In this document: piece by piece, positions 1 to 7,746 of the stretch | Layout of the letters: every line of letters begins with the position of its first letter | Numbering within the stretch: the stretch's first letter is position 1 | Assembly: GCF_044628455.1 (NCBI RefSeq) | Contig: NZ_JBIYZW010000002.1 | Location: forward strand, 1,054,001 to 1,118,000 | Length of the DNA stretch: 64,000 nt | From: Solirubrum sp044628455 | GTDB taxonomy: Bacteria > Bacteroidota > Bacteroidia > Cytophagales > Hymenobacteraceae | Reading direction: 5' to 3' | Translations under genes and position numbers: made by a program | Notes under the pieces: model-generated | Told to the model about the DNA's origin: nothing | Database searches by the model: none | The model's input: the letters and a program-made list of their open reading frames with translations, nothing else

Positions 1-1343
1 GCGCCCAGCTCGGCTTCAAAACAGCCCTCATCGAGAAATACCCCACCCTCGGCGGCACCTGCCTCAACGTGGGCTGCATCCCCTCGAAGGCGCTGCTTGA
101 CTCGACCGAGCACTTCCACAACGCCGGCCACACCTTCAAGGAGCATGGCATCGAGCTGAGCGAGCTGCGCATCAACATGAACCAGCTCATCGACCGCAAA
201 AACGGGGTGGTGAAGGCCAACACCGACGGCATTCAGTTCCTCATGAAGAAGAACAAGATCGAGGTGCTGCGCGGCGTGGGCTCGTTCATCGACAAAAACC
301 ACATCAGCATCACGCCCACCGAGGGCGGCGAGGCCCAGCAGATCGAAACCAAGCACGTCATCATTGCCACCGGCTCCAAGCCCACCGTGCTGCCCTTCAT
401 TGCTCAGGACAAGGAGCGCATCATCACCAGCACCGAGGCCCTCAACATCCGCGAAGTGCCCAAGCACCTGATCGTGATTGGCGGCGGCGTTATCGGCCTG
501 GAAATGGCCTCGGTGTACGCCCGCCTCGGCGCCAAGGTGTCGGTGGTGGAATACACCGACAGCATTATTCCCACCATGGACGGCGCGCTGGGCAAGGAGC
601 TCAAGCGCGTGCTCGGCAAAATCGGTATTCAGTTCTTCCTCTCGCACAAAGTCACCGGTGCCACCCGCGCGGGCGACACCGTGACGGTAACCGCTACCAA
701 CCCCAAGGGCGAGGAAGTGAAGTTCGAGGGTGACTACTGCCTGGTGGCCGTGGGCCGCTCGCCCTACACCGCGGGCCTGAACCTGGAAGCCGCCGGCGTG
801 CAGCTCGAAGAGCGCGGCCGCATCAAAGTCAACGACCACCTCGAAACCAGCACGCCCGGCATCTACGCCATCGGCGACGTGATTCGCGGCGCCATGCTGG
901 CCCACAAGGCCGAGGAAGAAGGCGTGTACGTGGCCGAGCGCCTCGCCGGCCAGAAGCCGCACGTTAACTACCTGCTGATTCCCGGCGTGGTGTACACCTG
1001 GCCGGAAGTGGCCGGCGTGGGCTACACCGAAGAGCAGCTCAAGGAAGCCGGCCGCGCCTACAAAACCGGCTCCTTCCCCTTCCGCGCCTCGGGCCGCGCC
1101 CGCGCCTCCATGGACCTCGACGGCTTCGTGAAGGTGCTGGCCGACAAGGAAACCGACGAAATCCTGGGCGTGCACATGATCGGCCCGCGCATCGCCGACC
1201 TCATTGCCGAAGCCGTAACGGCCATGGAGTTCCGCGCCTCCGCCGAGGACGTGGCCCGCATGAGCCACGCCCACCCCACCTACGCCGAAGCCATGAAGGA
1301 AGCCTGCCTCGCCGCCACCGAGAACCGGGCCATCCACATGTAA
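1..1343 (+). CDS. lpdA: dihydrolipoyl dehydrogenase (E3), 5'-truncated by window edge
   Basis: This is the FAD flavoprotein that reoxidises dihydrolipoamide in 2-oxo-acid dehydrogenase complexes and passes electrons to NAD+. The reading frame is open from base 3 and begins inside the FAD domain. The redox disulfide motif GGTCLNVGCIPSK is at bases 51-89. An NAD-binding IGGGVIGLEMASVYARLGA segment follows, then the second FAD motif YAIGDVIRGAMLAHKAEEEG, and a C-terminal dimerisation domain with the catalytic HAHPT motif close to the stop. A GTG at 69 opens a shorter ORF, but that would discard the FAD-binding N-terminus, so the true start lies upstream of the window. About 40 residues are missing. 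The 3' end has a decayed relative near 4463-4600. Confidence 0.95.
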   Translation, partial: AQLGFKTALIEKYPTLGGTCLNVGCIPSKALLDSTEHFHNAGHTFKEHGIELSELRINMNQLIDRKNGVVKANTDGIQFLMKKNKIEVLRGVGSFIDKNHISITPTEGGEAQQIETKHVIIATGSKPTVLPFIAQDKERIITSTEALNIREVPKHLIVIGGGVIGLEMASVYARLGAKVSVVEYTDSIIPTMDGALGKELKRVLGKIGIQFFLSHKVTGATRAGDTVTVTATNPKGEEVKFEGDYCLVAVGRSPYTAGLNLEAAGVQLEERGRIKVNDHLETSTPGIYAIGDVIRGAMLAHKAEEEGVYVAERLAGQKPHVNYLLIPGVVYTWPEVAGVGYTEEQLKEAGRAYKTGSFPFRASGRARASMDLDGFVKVLADKETDEILGVHMIGPRIADLIAEAVTAMEFRASAEDVARMSHAHPTYAEAMKEACLAATENRAIHM

Positions 1344-1364
1344 TACCGCCCGCAAGGCACTCAG

Positions 1365-1406
1365 CCCAACGGCCAGCTCCACCCCGGGGCTGGCCGTTTG
1401 GTTTTT
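1365..1406 (+). terminator. intrinsic terminator after lpdA
   Basis: A stem AACGGCCAGC / GCTGGCCGTT (1368-1377 with 1389-1398) is followed by GTTTTT. It lies 22 nt after the lpdA stop. Part of this same sequence recurs in the relic at 4463-4600. Confidence 0.8.
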
Positions 1407-1419
1407 GGCGGGGGCCGCG

Positions 1420-1449
1420 TTGCGGCCCGCGGGCAAATGCCTAAGTTTA
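1420..1449 (+). promoter_or_regulatory. Bacteroidota-type promoter for the 1485 gene
   Basis: TTG at 1420-1422, a 19-nt spacer, then TAAGTTTA at 1442-1449, matching TAnnTTTG at seven of eight positions. The start codon at 1485 follows 35 nt later. Confidence 0.5.
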
Positions 1450-1484
1450 GCCGCTGTCCGACAATTGTTTAATCTCTTTCCGGT

Positions 1485-3362
1485 ATGCCGCACCTGTTTA
1501 CTCGTCTTGCTTACCCGCTGCTGGTCCTGCTGGCGCTGCTCAACGCTCGCCCCGCCGCCGCGCAAACCTGGCAGTGGACGGCCCGCACCGAGGGCATCGG
1601 CACCAACTACTCGGTGCTGAAGATGACCACCGACGCGGCCGGCAACGTCTACCTGGCCGGGCGCCACACCGGCGCCGTGCACGCGGGCAGCATCGTGGTG
1701 CCGGCCCCCAGCCGCTGGAGCATGTTCGTGGCCAAAGTCTCGCCCACCGGGCAGTGGCTCTGGGTCCGAACCACCGGCAACGGTATCTTCGAGGAAGTAA
1801 CCGGCTTGGCCGTCGACGCCACCGGCACCCACGTGTACGTGGCCGGCACGCTCAGCAGCGGCACCTACGTGCTGGGCAGCAGCACCGTCACCATCCCCCC
1901 AGTGGTGTGTACCCACGGTGCCGTGTTTGGCTCGCTGTCGGCCGCCACGGGGGCGTGGGAGTGGGCCCAGGGCGCCAACAACGGCTCGGGCATTAAGGGC
2001 CTGGCCGTAGGGGCCGATGGCAGCCTGACGGTGGGCGGCTACTGCAAAGGCACCAATTTCAAGCTGGGCGCCGCCACTGTGCCCGGTACCCTGCCCGACC
2101 GCAGCTTGTTTGCGGCCCGCTTTTCCGCCACGGGGCAACCCCGGTGGATTACCGCCGCCGTCGCCCCCACCCCCGGCATGGCCTGGGGCTTTGCCCTCGA
2201 CGCTGCCGGCAATTCCTACCTGAGCGGCTACTTCCAGGGCAGCGTGCAGTTTGGTGCTACCACCCTCACCAGCCAGGGCGGCTACGATGGGTTCGTGGCG
2301 GGCCTCAGCCCCACCGGCGCCTGGCAGGGCGCGCTGCGCTTCGGCGGCAGCAGCCACGACTACGCCTCGGCCCTGGTGGCTGACAACCGCGGCGGCGTGT
2401 ACGTGGTGGGCTCCTGCCGCGGTGCGGCCACGGTGGGCACCACGGCCTTTCCTAGCGTGGGGGGCGAGTACGGCGTAGTAGCCCGACTCAGCGCCCCCGG
2501 CTGGCAATGGCAGTGGGCCCTGCGCCCCACCGGCACCGAAAACGGCGTCCGAAGCGCGGCGCTGGACGGCGCCGGCCGCCTCTACGTGGCCGGCGAAATG
2601 CGCGGCCCCACCACTTTCGGCACCCGTAGCCTCGCGCCCACCGCCACCGAAAAAGCCTACTGGGCCGAGCTGGACGTCACCAGCCGGCAGTGGCAGCGGG
2701 CCCACCCACTGCCCGCCGATGTCGGCAACTCCGACCAGACCGCCCTCACCGCAACGCCCGCCGGCACGCTGTACCTGGGCGGCCTCTTCTCCGGCACCAT
2801 CACGCTGGGAGCCGCGTCCTACAGCGCCCCCGGCCGGGCCGACGTGTACGTGGGCAAGCTCACCCTGCCTTCCACCGTGCAGGCGCCCGCCCCCGCCCGC
2901 GGCCCCGTGGGCACCCGCGTGGTGCTGCGCGGCAGCCGCTTCGAAGCCGTCAGCCAGGTTACGCTGGCCGGGCGCCCGGCCGCCTTCACCCTCAATTCGC
3001 CCGATCAACTGACGGTGACCGTGCCCGCCGGCGTTCCGTTGGGGGCGGCGCCCTTCGTGCTCAGCACCCCCAACGGCCCGCTCTCCTCCGCCGCCTTCAC
3101 CGTGAGCACCGTAACGGCCGCGCTGGCCCCGGCGGCCGGCCTGCAGCTGCATGCCTATCCCAATCCCGCGCGCCAGCAACTGCGCGTAGCCGGCACCCGC
3201 GGCCACACCGTATTGCTGCTCGATGCGCGGGGCCGCGTCTGCGCGCTCCCCGCGCTCAGCACCCACCCCGACGGCGTCACGCTTTCCGTGGCGGGGCTGC
3301 CTGCCGGCCTCTACCTGCTTCGCGCCGGCGCCCAGCACTGCCGCGTGCTCATTCAGCCATAA
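1485..3362 (+). CDS. T9SS-sorted repeat protein with IPT/TIG-like domain
   Basis: A 625-residue protein predicted to be exported and sorted to the cell surface or medium by the type IX secretion system. Residues 1-27 form a signal peptide ending in AAAQ. Residues ~30-460 hold repeated blades of the type DAAGNVYLAG / DGAGRLYVAGE followed by G-rich F/V-G-T/A turns, like SBBP/beta-propeller repeats. Residues ~465-545 resemble an IPT/TIG immunoglobulin-like fold (PVGTRVVLRGSRFEAVSQV). The last ~75 residues are a type A sorting domain beginning LHAYPNPARQQL and ending in LPAGLYLLRAG. It stands alone, with its own upstream promoter candidate and a hairpin downstream. The surface role is unknown; these proteins are often adhesins or environmental binding proteins. 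Confidence 0.85.
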   Translation: MPHLFTRLAYPLLVLLALLNARPAAAQTWQWTARTEGIGTNYSVLKMTTDAAGNVYLAGRHTGAVHAGSIVVPAPSRWSMFVAKVSPTGQWLWVRTTGNGIFEEVTGLAVDATGTHVYVAGTLSSGTYVLGSSTVTIPPVVCTHGAVFGSLSAATGAWEWAQGANNGSGIKGLAVGADGSLTVGGYCKGTNFKLGAATVPGTLPDRSLFAARFSATGQPRWITAAVAPTPGMAWGFALDAAGNSYLSGYFQGSVQFGATTLTSQGGYDGFVAGLSPTGAWQGALRFGGSSHDYASALVADNRGGVYVVGSCRGAATVGTTAFPSVGGEYGVVARLSAPGWQWQWALRPTGTENGVRSAALDGAGRLYVAGEMRGPTTFGTRSLAPTATEKAYWAELDVTSRQWQRAHPLPADVGNSDQTALTATPAGTLYLGGLFSGTITLGAASYSAPGRADVYVGKLTLPSTVQAPAPARGPVGTRVVLRGSRFEAVSQVTLAGRPAAFTLNSPDQLTVTVPAGVPLGAAPFVLSTPNGPLSSAAFTVSTVTAALAPAAGLQLHAYPNPARQQLRVAGTRGHTVLLLDARGRVCALPALSTHPDGVTLSVAGLPAGLYLLRAGAQHCRVLIQP

Positions 3363-3379
3363 GTAGTCCCCGGCCCTTG

Positions 3380-3430
3380 AAAAACCGCGGCGGCTGAAGA
3401 AACTCGTGCCTCAGCCGCCGCGGCGTTTCT
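3380..3430. terminator. convergent hairpin between 3362 and 3495
   Basis: Stem CCGCGGCGGCTGA (3385-3397) pairs with TCAGCCGCCGCGG (3411-3423). A T-run flanks it when read on the minus strand, so it probably ends the 3495-4343 transcript; it may also stop the plus-strand gene. Confidence 0.65.
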
Positions 3431-3494
3431 GAACCAGGTGCCCGTTTGGCTGGAAGCCGCGGTTGCCCGGCTGCCGCGCCCGTCCCGCGCCCCG

Positions 3495-4343
3495 CTACTG
3501 AATCACGTCCTTCAGCTCCTTGAGCCGGAAGCGCGAGTCAAACTGGGCAAACTCGCGCAGCATGGCCGTGTGGGCCGCGCCCGCCAGCACCAGCACGCGC
3601 TGGTCGGCAGGCTCCACGGTTTTCTGCACTACCGAGTACATGTACAGGTTGCGCCGGTACCACTCCGACACCAGCCAGGGCCCGGCGAAGCTGCCGATGC
3701 TGCCGGCCTTGTTGAGCAAATCCAGGTACACGGCCTTGTCCTCGCGGATGCTGCCCGGCGCGTTGAAGTCGAGCAGCAGCTGGGTCAGGGTGAGGGTGCT
3801 GAGCTTGCGGTTCTGCTCGGCCTCGACTTTTTTCAGGGTTTCGCCTACGCGCTGCATCAGGGCATCCTGGCGCGCCTGCTGCATGGCCTTTTGCACGCTG
3901 TCGAAGGGAAAAGTGGTCCTGGTGTAGTCGAAGGCGTACACGCGCTTCAGGCCGGCCTTTTTGGCGGTGCGGAAAGCCAGCTGGATAATCTCGTTTTTCA
4001 GGTAGAAGTCGCGCTGCCCGGGCTTGGGGTACTTGGCCCCGATGGCCTGCTCGTACTGCCCGCCCAGGTAGAGCTGGTAGAGCGCGTCGAGCTCGGCCTG
4101 GTTGTTCCAGTCCCATTCCACAAACACCTTGTCGGGGCGCCACTTGCCCAGGCGGCCGGTCATCGTCTCCAGCTCGGCCTGGGCCTTGGGCGCCAGCACG
4201 TCGAAGCTTTTGGTCTTGACGATGTCGGCGCCGGGGTTGTGAAAGTGGAAGGTGCCCAGCAGCAGCAGCTCGGCGGGCTTGGCTTGGGCCGCGGCCCCGA
4301 GGCTCAGCAGCAGGCCGCCAAGCAGCAGCAGAAGGTTTTTCAT
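3495..4343 (-). CDS. DUF5694-like periplasmic protein
   Basis: Predicted 282-residue exported protein of unknown function. I chose the ATG at 4343 because it gives a clean signal peptide (MKNLLLLLGGLLLSLGAAAQ); the longer reading frame to 4487 adds a low-complexity stretch with no export signal. The mature part opens with LLLLGTFHFHNPGAD, the characteristic start of the DUF5694 family, and ends with VLVLAGAAHTAMLREF. Conserved G-T-x-H and G-x-x-H segments of this kind are also found in the TIKI/TraB-like fold, so a metal-dependent hydrolase is possible, but this is inference. Monocistronic, convergent with the T9SS gene. Confidence 0.8.
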   Translation of the reverse strand: MKNLLLLLGGLLLSLGAAAQAKPAELLLLGTFHFHNPGADIVKTKSFDVLAPKAQAELETMTGRLGKWRPDKVFVEWDWNNQAELDALYQLYLGGQYEQAIGAKYPKPGQRDFYLKNEIIQLAFRTAKKAGLKRVYAFDYTRTTFPFDSVQKAMQQARQDALMQRVGETLKKVEAEQNRKLSTLTLTQLLLDFNAPGSIREDKAVYLDLLNKAGSIGSFAGPWLVSEWYRRNLYMYSVVQKTVEPADQRVLVLAGAAHTAMLREFAQFDSRFRLKELKDVIQ

Positions 4344-4462
4344 GACGTGGAGCAAATGACCGCCGCAAGGTAAAGCCGCTCCGGCATCTGTCTGCCTGCC
4401 AGTAGCCCACATAATGATGTAGGCCGCGGGGCAGTACCGCCGGTACGCCCGGCCTCTGCACT

Positions 4463-4600
4463 GCCCGCATGAGCTAAGCCGCCCCACCTATGCCGAAGCC
4501 ACGAAGCGCGCTGGCCTGGCCGCGACCGAGAACCGGGCCATTCAAAGACCGCCCGCAAGGCAACCAGCCCAACGGCCAGCTCGACCTCGGGCCAGCCATT
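4463..4600 (+). pseudogene. decayed copy of the lpdA 3' end and its downstream sequence
   Basis: The stretch aligns by eye with 1255-1400. Both contain GCCCGCATGAGC, then CCCCACCTA-GCCGAAGCC, then ACCGAGAACCGGGCCAT, and beyond the stop CCGCCCGCAAGGCA followed by CAGCCCAACGGCCAGCTC. In the lpdA frame the copy reads ARMS-stop-AAPTYAEATKRAGLAATENRAI, so it carries an in-frame stop and substitutions, and lacks the normal terminal stop. It is a relic of a duplicated lpd gene or of a duplicated 3' segment. Nothing upstream of 4463 resembles the rest of lpdA. The flanking 4344-4462 holds no gene I can support. Confidence 0.75.
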
Positions 4601-4733
4601 TGCATGTTGGTGGTACCTTTCTGAGTGTAGAAGGTCCAATGTTTAAGCCGCTGCTCAAACGTAGGAGATTCTGAGAATATACCCAAAGTTGACCAAAATG
4701 GCAAAGCATTCTGAAATACCCAAATCCTTCGGC

Positions 4734-5237
4734 ATGCGCTTGAAACAAGAATCGGGATTGTTGAATAAATGGCGTAAAATATTAAGCATCGTGTTCTTTT
4801 TACTGTTGTCGAACAGTAATTCATTTGCTCAAAGTCAAGATTCAATCTATTATTTTGTTCCGGCTTTTGTAAAGGAGTATATTATTAAATATGTAAAAGC
4901 AGGAAATGTCAAACATAAATTACCCGCATACTGCATTATTTCCCATCGAGATGACACAACGAGCATTCTTGTTAGCTACTACAAAGATTCTCGAAATGAT
5001 CTTTCGACTTTGATAAAGAATAGTAATCGGTTTATCAAAATTTCCTCCACTCAGTCAATACCGGTGTTGATGAGATTAGATTTTATATTCAGCAACTTGC
5101 TTCATTCGGTAGTAAATGAGGGTGGTTTATATGCTGCTTACAATCACAAGGAGATTAATGCATCTGGGTATCATATTCAATACAGAGGTTTATACGACAA
5201 AGCAGTATTTATTAGCGCGGAATATTATCAGTATTAA
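4734..5237 (+). CDS. AT-rich secreted protein of unknown function
   Basis: I do not recognise this protein. About 167 residues with a hydrophobic export segment KILSIVFFLLLSNSNSFAQ and a short mature domain rich in Lys, Ile, Tyr and Ser. The start is uncertain: ATG 4734 was chosen, but ATG 4698, TTG 4689 and TTG near 4760 (MNKWRK...) are in frame. Base composition is strikingly AT-rich against ~65-70% GC neighbours, which suggests recent transfer. The last ~43 codons lie in the left arm of a large perfect palindrome, so the same C-terminal coding sequence recurs inverted at 5399-5528. The true gene context downstream may therefore be an assembly product. Confidence 0.6.
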   Translation: MRLKQESGLLNKWRKILSIVFFLLLSNSNSFAQSQDSIYYFVPAFVKEYIIKYVKAGNVKHKLPAYCIISHRDDTTSILVSYYKDSRNDLSTLIKNSNRFIKISSTQSIPVLMRLDFIFSNLLHSVVNEGGLYAAYNHKEINASGYHIQYRGLYDKAVFISAEYYQY

Positions 5238-5528
5238 GAGTGTATTTGGGTTTTGTCGAAGTTCCTCTAGAACGTCATGCTGAGCTTGTCGAAGCATCTC
5301 TACCGCTTTGTCTGGTAGACTTCAACGAAGCGGTAGAGATGCTTCGACAAGCTCAGCATGACGTTCTAGAGGAACTTCGACAAAACCCAAATACACTCTT
5401 AATACTGATAATATTCCGCGCTAATAAATACTGCTTTGTCGTATAAACCTCTGTATTGAATATGATACCCAGATGCATTAATCTCCTTGTGATTGTAAGC
5501 AGCATATAAACCACCCTCATTTACTACC
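5108..5528. repeat. 201-bp perfect inverted repeat with 19-nt loop
   Basis: Bases 5108-5308 are the reverse complement of 5328-5528, with a 19-nt loop (5309-5327). I compared the arms block by block and found no mismatch. The left arm includes the last 43 codons of the AT-rich gene plus a dispersed REP-like element. The right arm stops exactly where an ambiguous base occurs (5529). A perfect palindrome this long that ends at an N is more typical of a fold-back read or a wrongly joined contig end than of natural DNA. Confidence 0.9.
5270..5366. repeat. REP-like element (GTCATGCTGAGCTTGTCGAAG type)
   Basis: The central part of the palindrome carries GAACGTCATGCTGAGCTTG and CGAAGCATCTCTACCGCTT, mirrored on the other side. 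It is the same general design as the elements at 7545-7629 and 63378-63485: an outward GTCAT-CCTGAGC/GCTGAGC motif, then a GAAG segment. Such short intergenic palindromes are common in this group of bacteria. Confidence 0.65.
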
Positions 5529-5529
5529 N
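5529..5529. other. ambiguous base (N) at an abrupt sequence junction
   Basis: This is the only non-ACGT base in the window. To its left lies AT-rich inverted-repeat sequence; to its right the composition returns at once to high GC. It probably marks a contig join. Bases 5530-5616 contain no gene I can support. Confidence 0.85.
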
Positions 5530-5616
5530 CTGTTGCAGCCGCATGGGGAAGCCGGTTGGTGTACTGTGGCGCAAAATAACGCCCGGTTAGGTGTACGCCG
5601 CCCTGGCAATGACCAC

Positions 5617-5652
5617 CAAAAAAGCCGCCCGCCACAAGGTGGCGGGCGGCTC
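5617..5652 (-). terminator. intrinsic terminator of the 5676-6095 gene
   Basis: Stem AGCCGCCCGCCA (5623-5634) pairs with TGGCGGGCGGCT (5640-5651). On the minus strand it is followed by TTTTTT. It lies 24 nt beyond the stop codon. Confidence 0.8.
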
Positions 5653-5675
5653 CGGGTTCCGGCTTCGGCGCGGGC

Positions 5676-6095
5676 CTAGGACGGCAGGGTAGCGCGGTGG
5701 GCGGCAATGCCGGCTTTGATGGCGGTGAGCAGGGCCACGTTGGCGGCGGTTTGCTCGTCTTCCACGTCGGCCATAAACTCGTTGAGGCCGGCGGCCTGGC
5801 GGGCGCGCTTCACCAGCTTCTTGCGCTGCACCAGCAGCGCCGCCCGCTCGTCGGTGTAGTCTTCGAGGATCTGCGGGTCGAGGTCGGGCATTTCCAGCAG
5901 TTTGTCGACGCGGGCAATTTTGCCGTCGACTTCGGCCAGCTGCCGCGCCGTGCTGGTCTGGCTGCGCTCGGTGCGCTGGTCGGCCAGGTCGCTGTTCACG
6001 TCGCGGGCCGAGTGGGTAAGCAGTACAAAGTCGATTTCGGCCGTAGCCTTGTCACACAGCCCATGGTCGGTGAGGGCGGAATACTTGGGAGGCAT
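5676..6095 (-). CDS. small coiled-coil hypothetical protein
   Basis: A 139-residue protein with no signal peptide and no family I can name. ATG 6095 gives MPPKYSALTDHG; a much longer reading frame through to 7022 exists only because GC-rich DNA lacks stops, and it runs across the XRE gene in another frame. The middle (residues ~45-105) is charged and heptad-like (QLAEVDGKIARVDKLLEM, ERAALLVQRKKLVKRARQ) and likely forms a helical hairpin. An AT-rich 79-nt gap separates it from the XRE gene on the same strand, so co-transcription is possible. A strong terminator follows. Confidence 0.65.
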   Translation of the reverse strand: MPPKYSALTDHGLCDKATAEIDFVLLTHSARDVNSDLADQRTERSQTSTARQLAEVDGKIARVDKLLEMPDLDPQILEDYTDERAALLVQRKKLVKRARQAAGLNEFMADVEDEQTAANVALLTAIKAGIAAHRATLPS

Positions 6096-6174
6096 TGTGG
6101 TAAGGGTTTGAAGGTTAAAGTGTACCCTAATATCTCCTTTGTTATGAATAAACAAATAAAAGACTATAATATTT

Positions 6175-6744
6175 TTATATAGCAGGCTGGGCAGCGGGCC
6201 GCAGCTCGGCCAGGGCAGCGGCTTCGGCTTCGAGGGCGCGGGCCTGGGCCAGCAGCAAGTGGTAGCGCGTAGCATCGGGCACCGACAGCGGACGGGCGCG
6301 GCGCTCAAGCCAGCCGGTAAGCCAGGCGGCCCGCTCGGGGTCGGCCGCGTCGGGGGGCGGCTGCAGGGCCGGTTGGGCCTGGGCCCAGCGGTGGGCGTAG
6401 TGGGCCTGGCGCCGCAGCCCGTCGGCCTCGGCCCGCAGCCGGCCGGCCCGCTGCTGGCACACGCGGCGGCGAAAATCCAGCTCGGCTGCATCGGGTGGTG
6501 GGGTACCCGCGGGCAGGGTGGTGGGTAGGGGCGCTTCGAGCAGGTCGGCCGATGGAGGCAGCTGCCGGGCCAGGGGCAGCAGGGCCTCGCCCACGGCCGT
6601 GGTGAGGCGGCGCCGGCCGGCCTCGATGCCCTGCGCCAGCTGCTGAGTGATGCCCAGGTACAGGGCCAGGTCGCTTTGCCGCAAGCCAAACCAGGTGCGG
6701 ATGCGAGCCAGGAGGTGGGGAGAAGGCAGGGCGCGGCGGGGCAT
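6175..6744 (-). CDS. XRE-type helix-turn-helix regulator
   Basis: A 189-residue protein. Residues ~8-50 form a lambda-repressor-like HTH (LLARIRTWFGLRQSDLALYL, then GITQQLAQGIEAGRRRLT), where the sequence Q-S-D-L-A-x-x-L-G-I is diagnostic. The rest is Ala/Arg/Leu-rich, with two long amphipathic helices (RAGRLRAEADGLRRQAHYAH; LLLAQARALEAEAAALAEL) that could dimerise. The start ATG at 6744 is only 5 nt from the first of two matching palindromes (6749-6788 and 6801-6841), which points to autoregulation. The stop TAA lies in AT-rich DNA. Its target other than itself is unknown; the neighbouring 5676-6095 gene is the obvious candidate. Confidence 0.75.
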   Translation of the reverse strand: MPRRALPSPHLLARIRTWFGLRQSDLALYLGITQQLAQGIEAGRRRLTTAVGEALLPLARQLPPSADLLEAPLPTTLPAGTPPPDAAELDFRRRVCQQRAGRLRAEADGLRRQAHYAHRWAQAQPALQPPPDAADPERAAWLTGWLERRARPLSVPDATRYHLLLAQARALEAEAAALAELRPAAQPAI

Positions 6745-6748
6745 GGGC

Positions 6749-6841
6749 TTGTTGTATATTTTGGGAAAACGAAAAAATATACAACAAAATCTGCGTCACC
6801 TTTGTTGTATATTTTTTTGAAATGAAAAAATATACAACAAA
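6749..6841 (-). promoter_or_regulatory. twin palindromic operators upstream of the XRE gene
   Basis: Two near-identical dyads: TTGTTGTATATTTT (6749-6762) with AAAAAATATACAACAAA (6772-6788), and TTTGTTGTATATTTTT (6801-6816) with AAAAATATACAACAAA (6826-6841). They are the only AT-rich DNA for some distance. Half-site identity and position just before the start codon suggest two operator sites bound cooperatively by the XRE protein; this is inference. Confidence 0.65.
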
Positions 6842-6987
6842 CAGCCAACCCGGTTCGAAGGCCCGTTGAGGTAAAAATGGGCGGCTGTCCCTTGTCCCCA
6901 CCGTCCCGGCGTCGGCCACCCCCGCGCCGCTTCCACCCGTACACGTCCCCGTTGCCCGCGCCCAACCTACCGCACCGCCGCTTGCCT

Positions 6988-7423
6988 ATGCCCGCCGCTC
7001 CCGACTCCCCGCGCTTCGCCAACGCCGTGGCCGAAGTGTGGGCCGACCCCGAGGGCTTCGCCTACATGCGCTGGTTTCCCGGTCCGCGCCGCCTCGCCGA
7101 CTACCAGGAAGCCATGAACGCCCTGCTGCGCGTCATCCGCGCCCTGGGCACCGGCAAGGCCCTGGTCGACCACCTGCGCATCAACCCCATCAGGCCCCGA
7201 CGAGCAGCACTGGGTGGCCACCCACTGGCTGCCCCGCGCCGTCATGCAGGGCAACTACCGCTACGCCGCCCTCATCAGCCCCCCCGAAACTATGGCCTGG
7301 CTGAACCGCCTCGACCCGCAGCTGCTCGACTGGCCCCGCGCCCCCACTTTCCACCACTTCAGCACCGAGGCCGAAGCCCGCATCTGGCTGCGCAGCCAGG
7401 TAGTGGTGAAGTCGCAGCTGTAA
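6988..7423 (+). pseudogene. frameshifted small protein, STAS/SpoIIAA-like in outline
   Basis: Frame 1 from ATG 6988 reads MPAAPDSPRFANAVAEVW and continues through GKALVDHLRINP near 7188. From about 7193 the coding signal continues in frame 2 as GPDEQHWVATHWLPRAVMQG and runs to the stop at 7421-7423. One surplus base between roughly 7186 and 7192 (the CCCCATCAGGCCCC stretch) explains the break. Joined, the product would be about 145 residues. The pattern of an ageing-free small domain with W-F-P and ALVDHL segments resembles SpoIIAA/STAS-like proteins of this phylum, a weak guess. It could be a real mutation or a sequencing error. Confidence 0.6.
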
Positions 7424-7544
7424 AAGCCCCGCCCCGCGCCGTGGTCGATGCGCCCAGCTCGTATGTCATGGTGAGCGGCATAACTGATGCGCCCGCCAAA
7501 CTTGCCCGTCATCCTGAGACATAGGTGACGCGACAATGTTATCT

Positions 7545-7629
7545 GTCATCCTGAGCAACGCGAAGGACCTTACCCCGCGTGAACGAGTCGTTCTGACGTG
7601 GTAAGGTCCTTCGCGTTGCTCAGGACGAC
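7545..7629. repeat. REP-like inverted repeat (GTCATCCTGAGC type)
   Basis: Left arm GTCATCCTGAGCAACGCGAA... (7545-7574) is mirrored at 7600-7629 with one mismatch, around a 25-nt loop. A solitary half (GTCATCCTGAGA) lies just upstream near 7508. Its design matches 63378-63485. Apart from this element, 7424-7746 has no gene I can support. Confidence 0.75.
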
Positions 7630-7746
7630 GGTTTAAACAACGAGCCGGGGCCGCAGCAACCAGCTTCCTGACGGCGTACGGCGCTGTCGCCTCCCGGCGA
7701 CCCGCAACGTCCCAGCCCCACATGCTGCGGGGCCGGTAGCCGCGCC

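Noticed and set aside
3495..4487. Longer start for the DUF5694 gene
   Set aside because: The extra N-terminus has no export signal, whereas ATG 4343 begins with a clean signal peptide.
5108..5528. Insertion sequence or transposon
   Set aside because: No transposase ORF exists between the arms, which are 19 nt apart, and the arms contain gene sequence.
5676..7022. 448-residue minus-strand ORF
   Set aside because: It runs through the coiled-coil gene and antisense or out of frame through the XRE gene; only its 3' part has a protein-like sequence, so 5676-6095 was kept.
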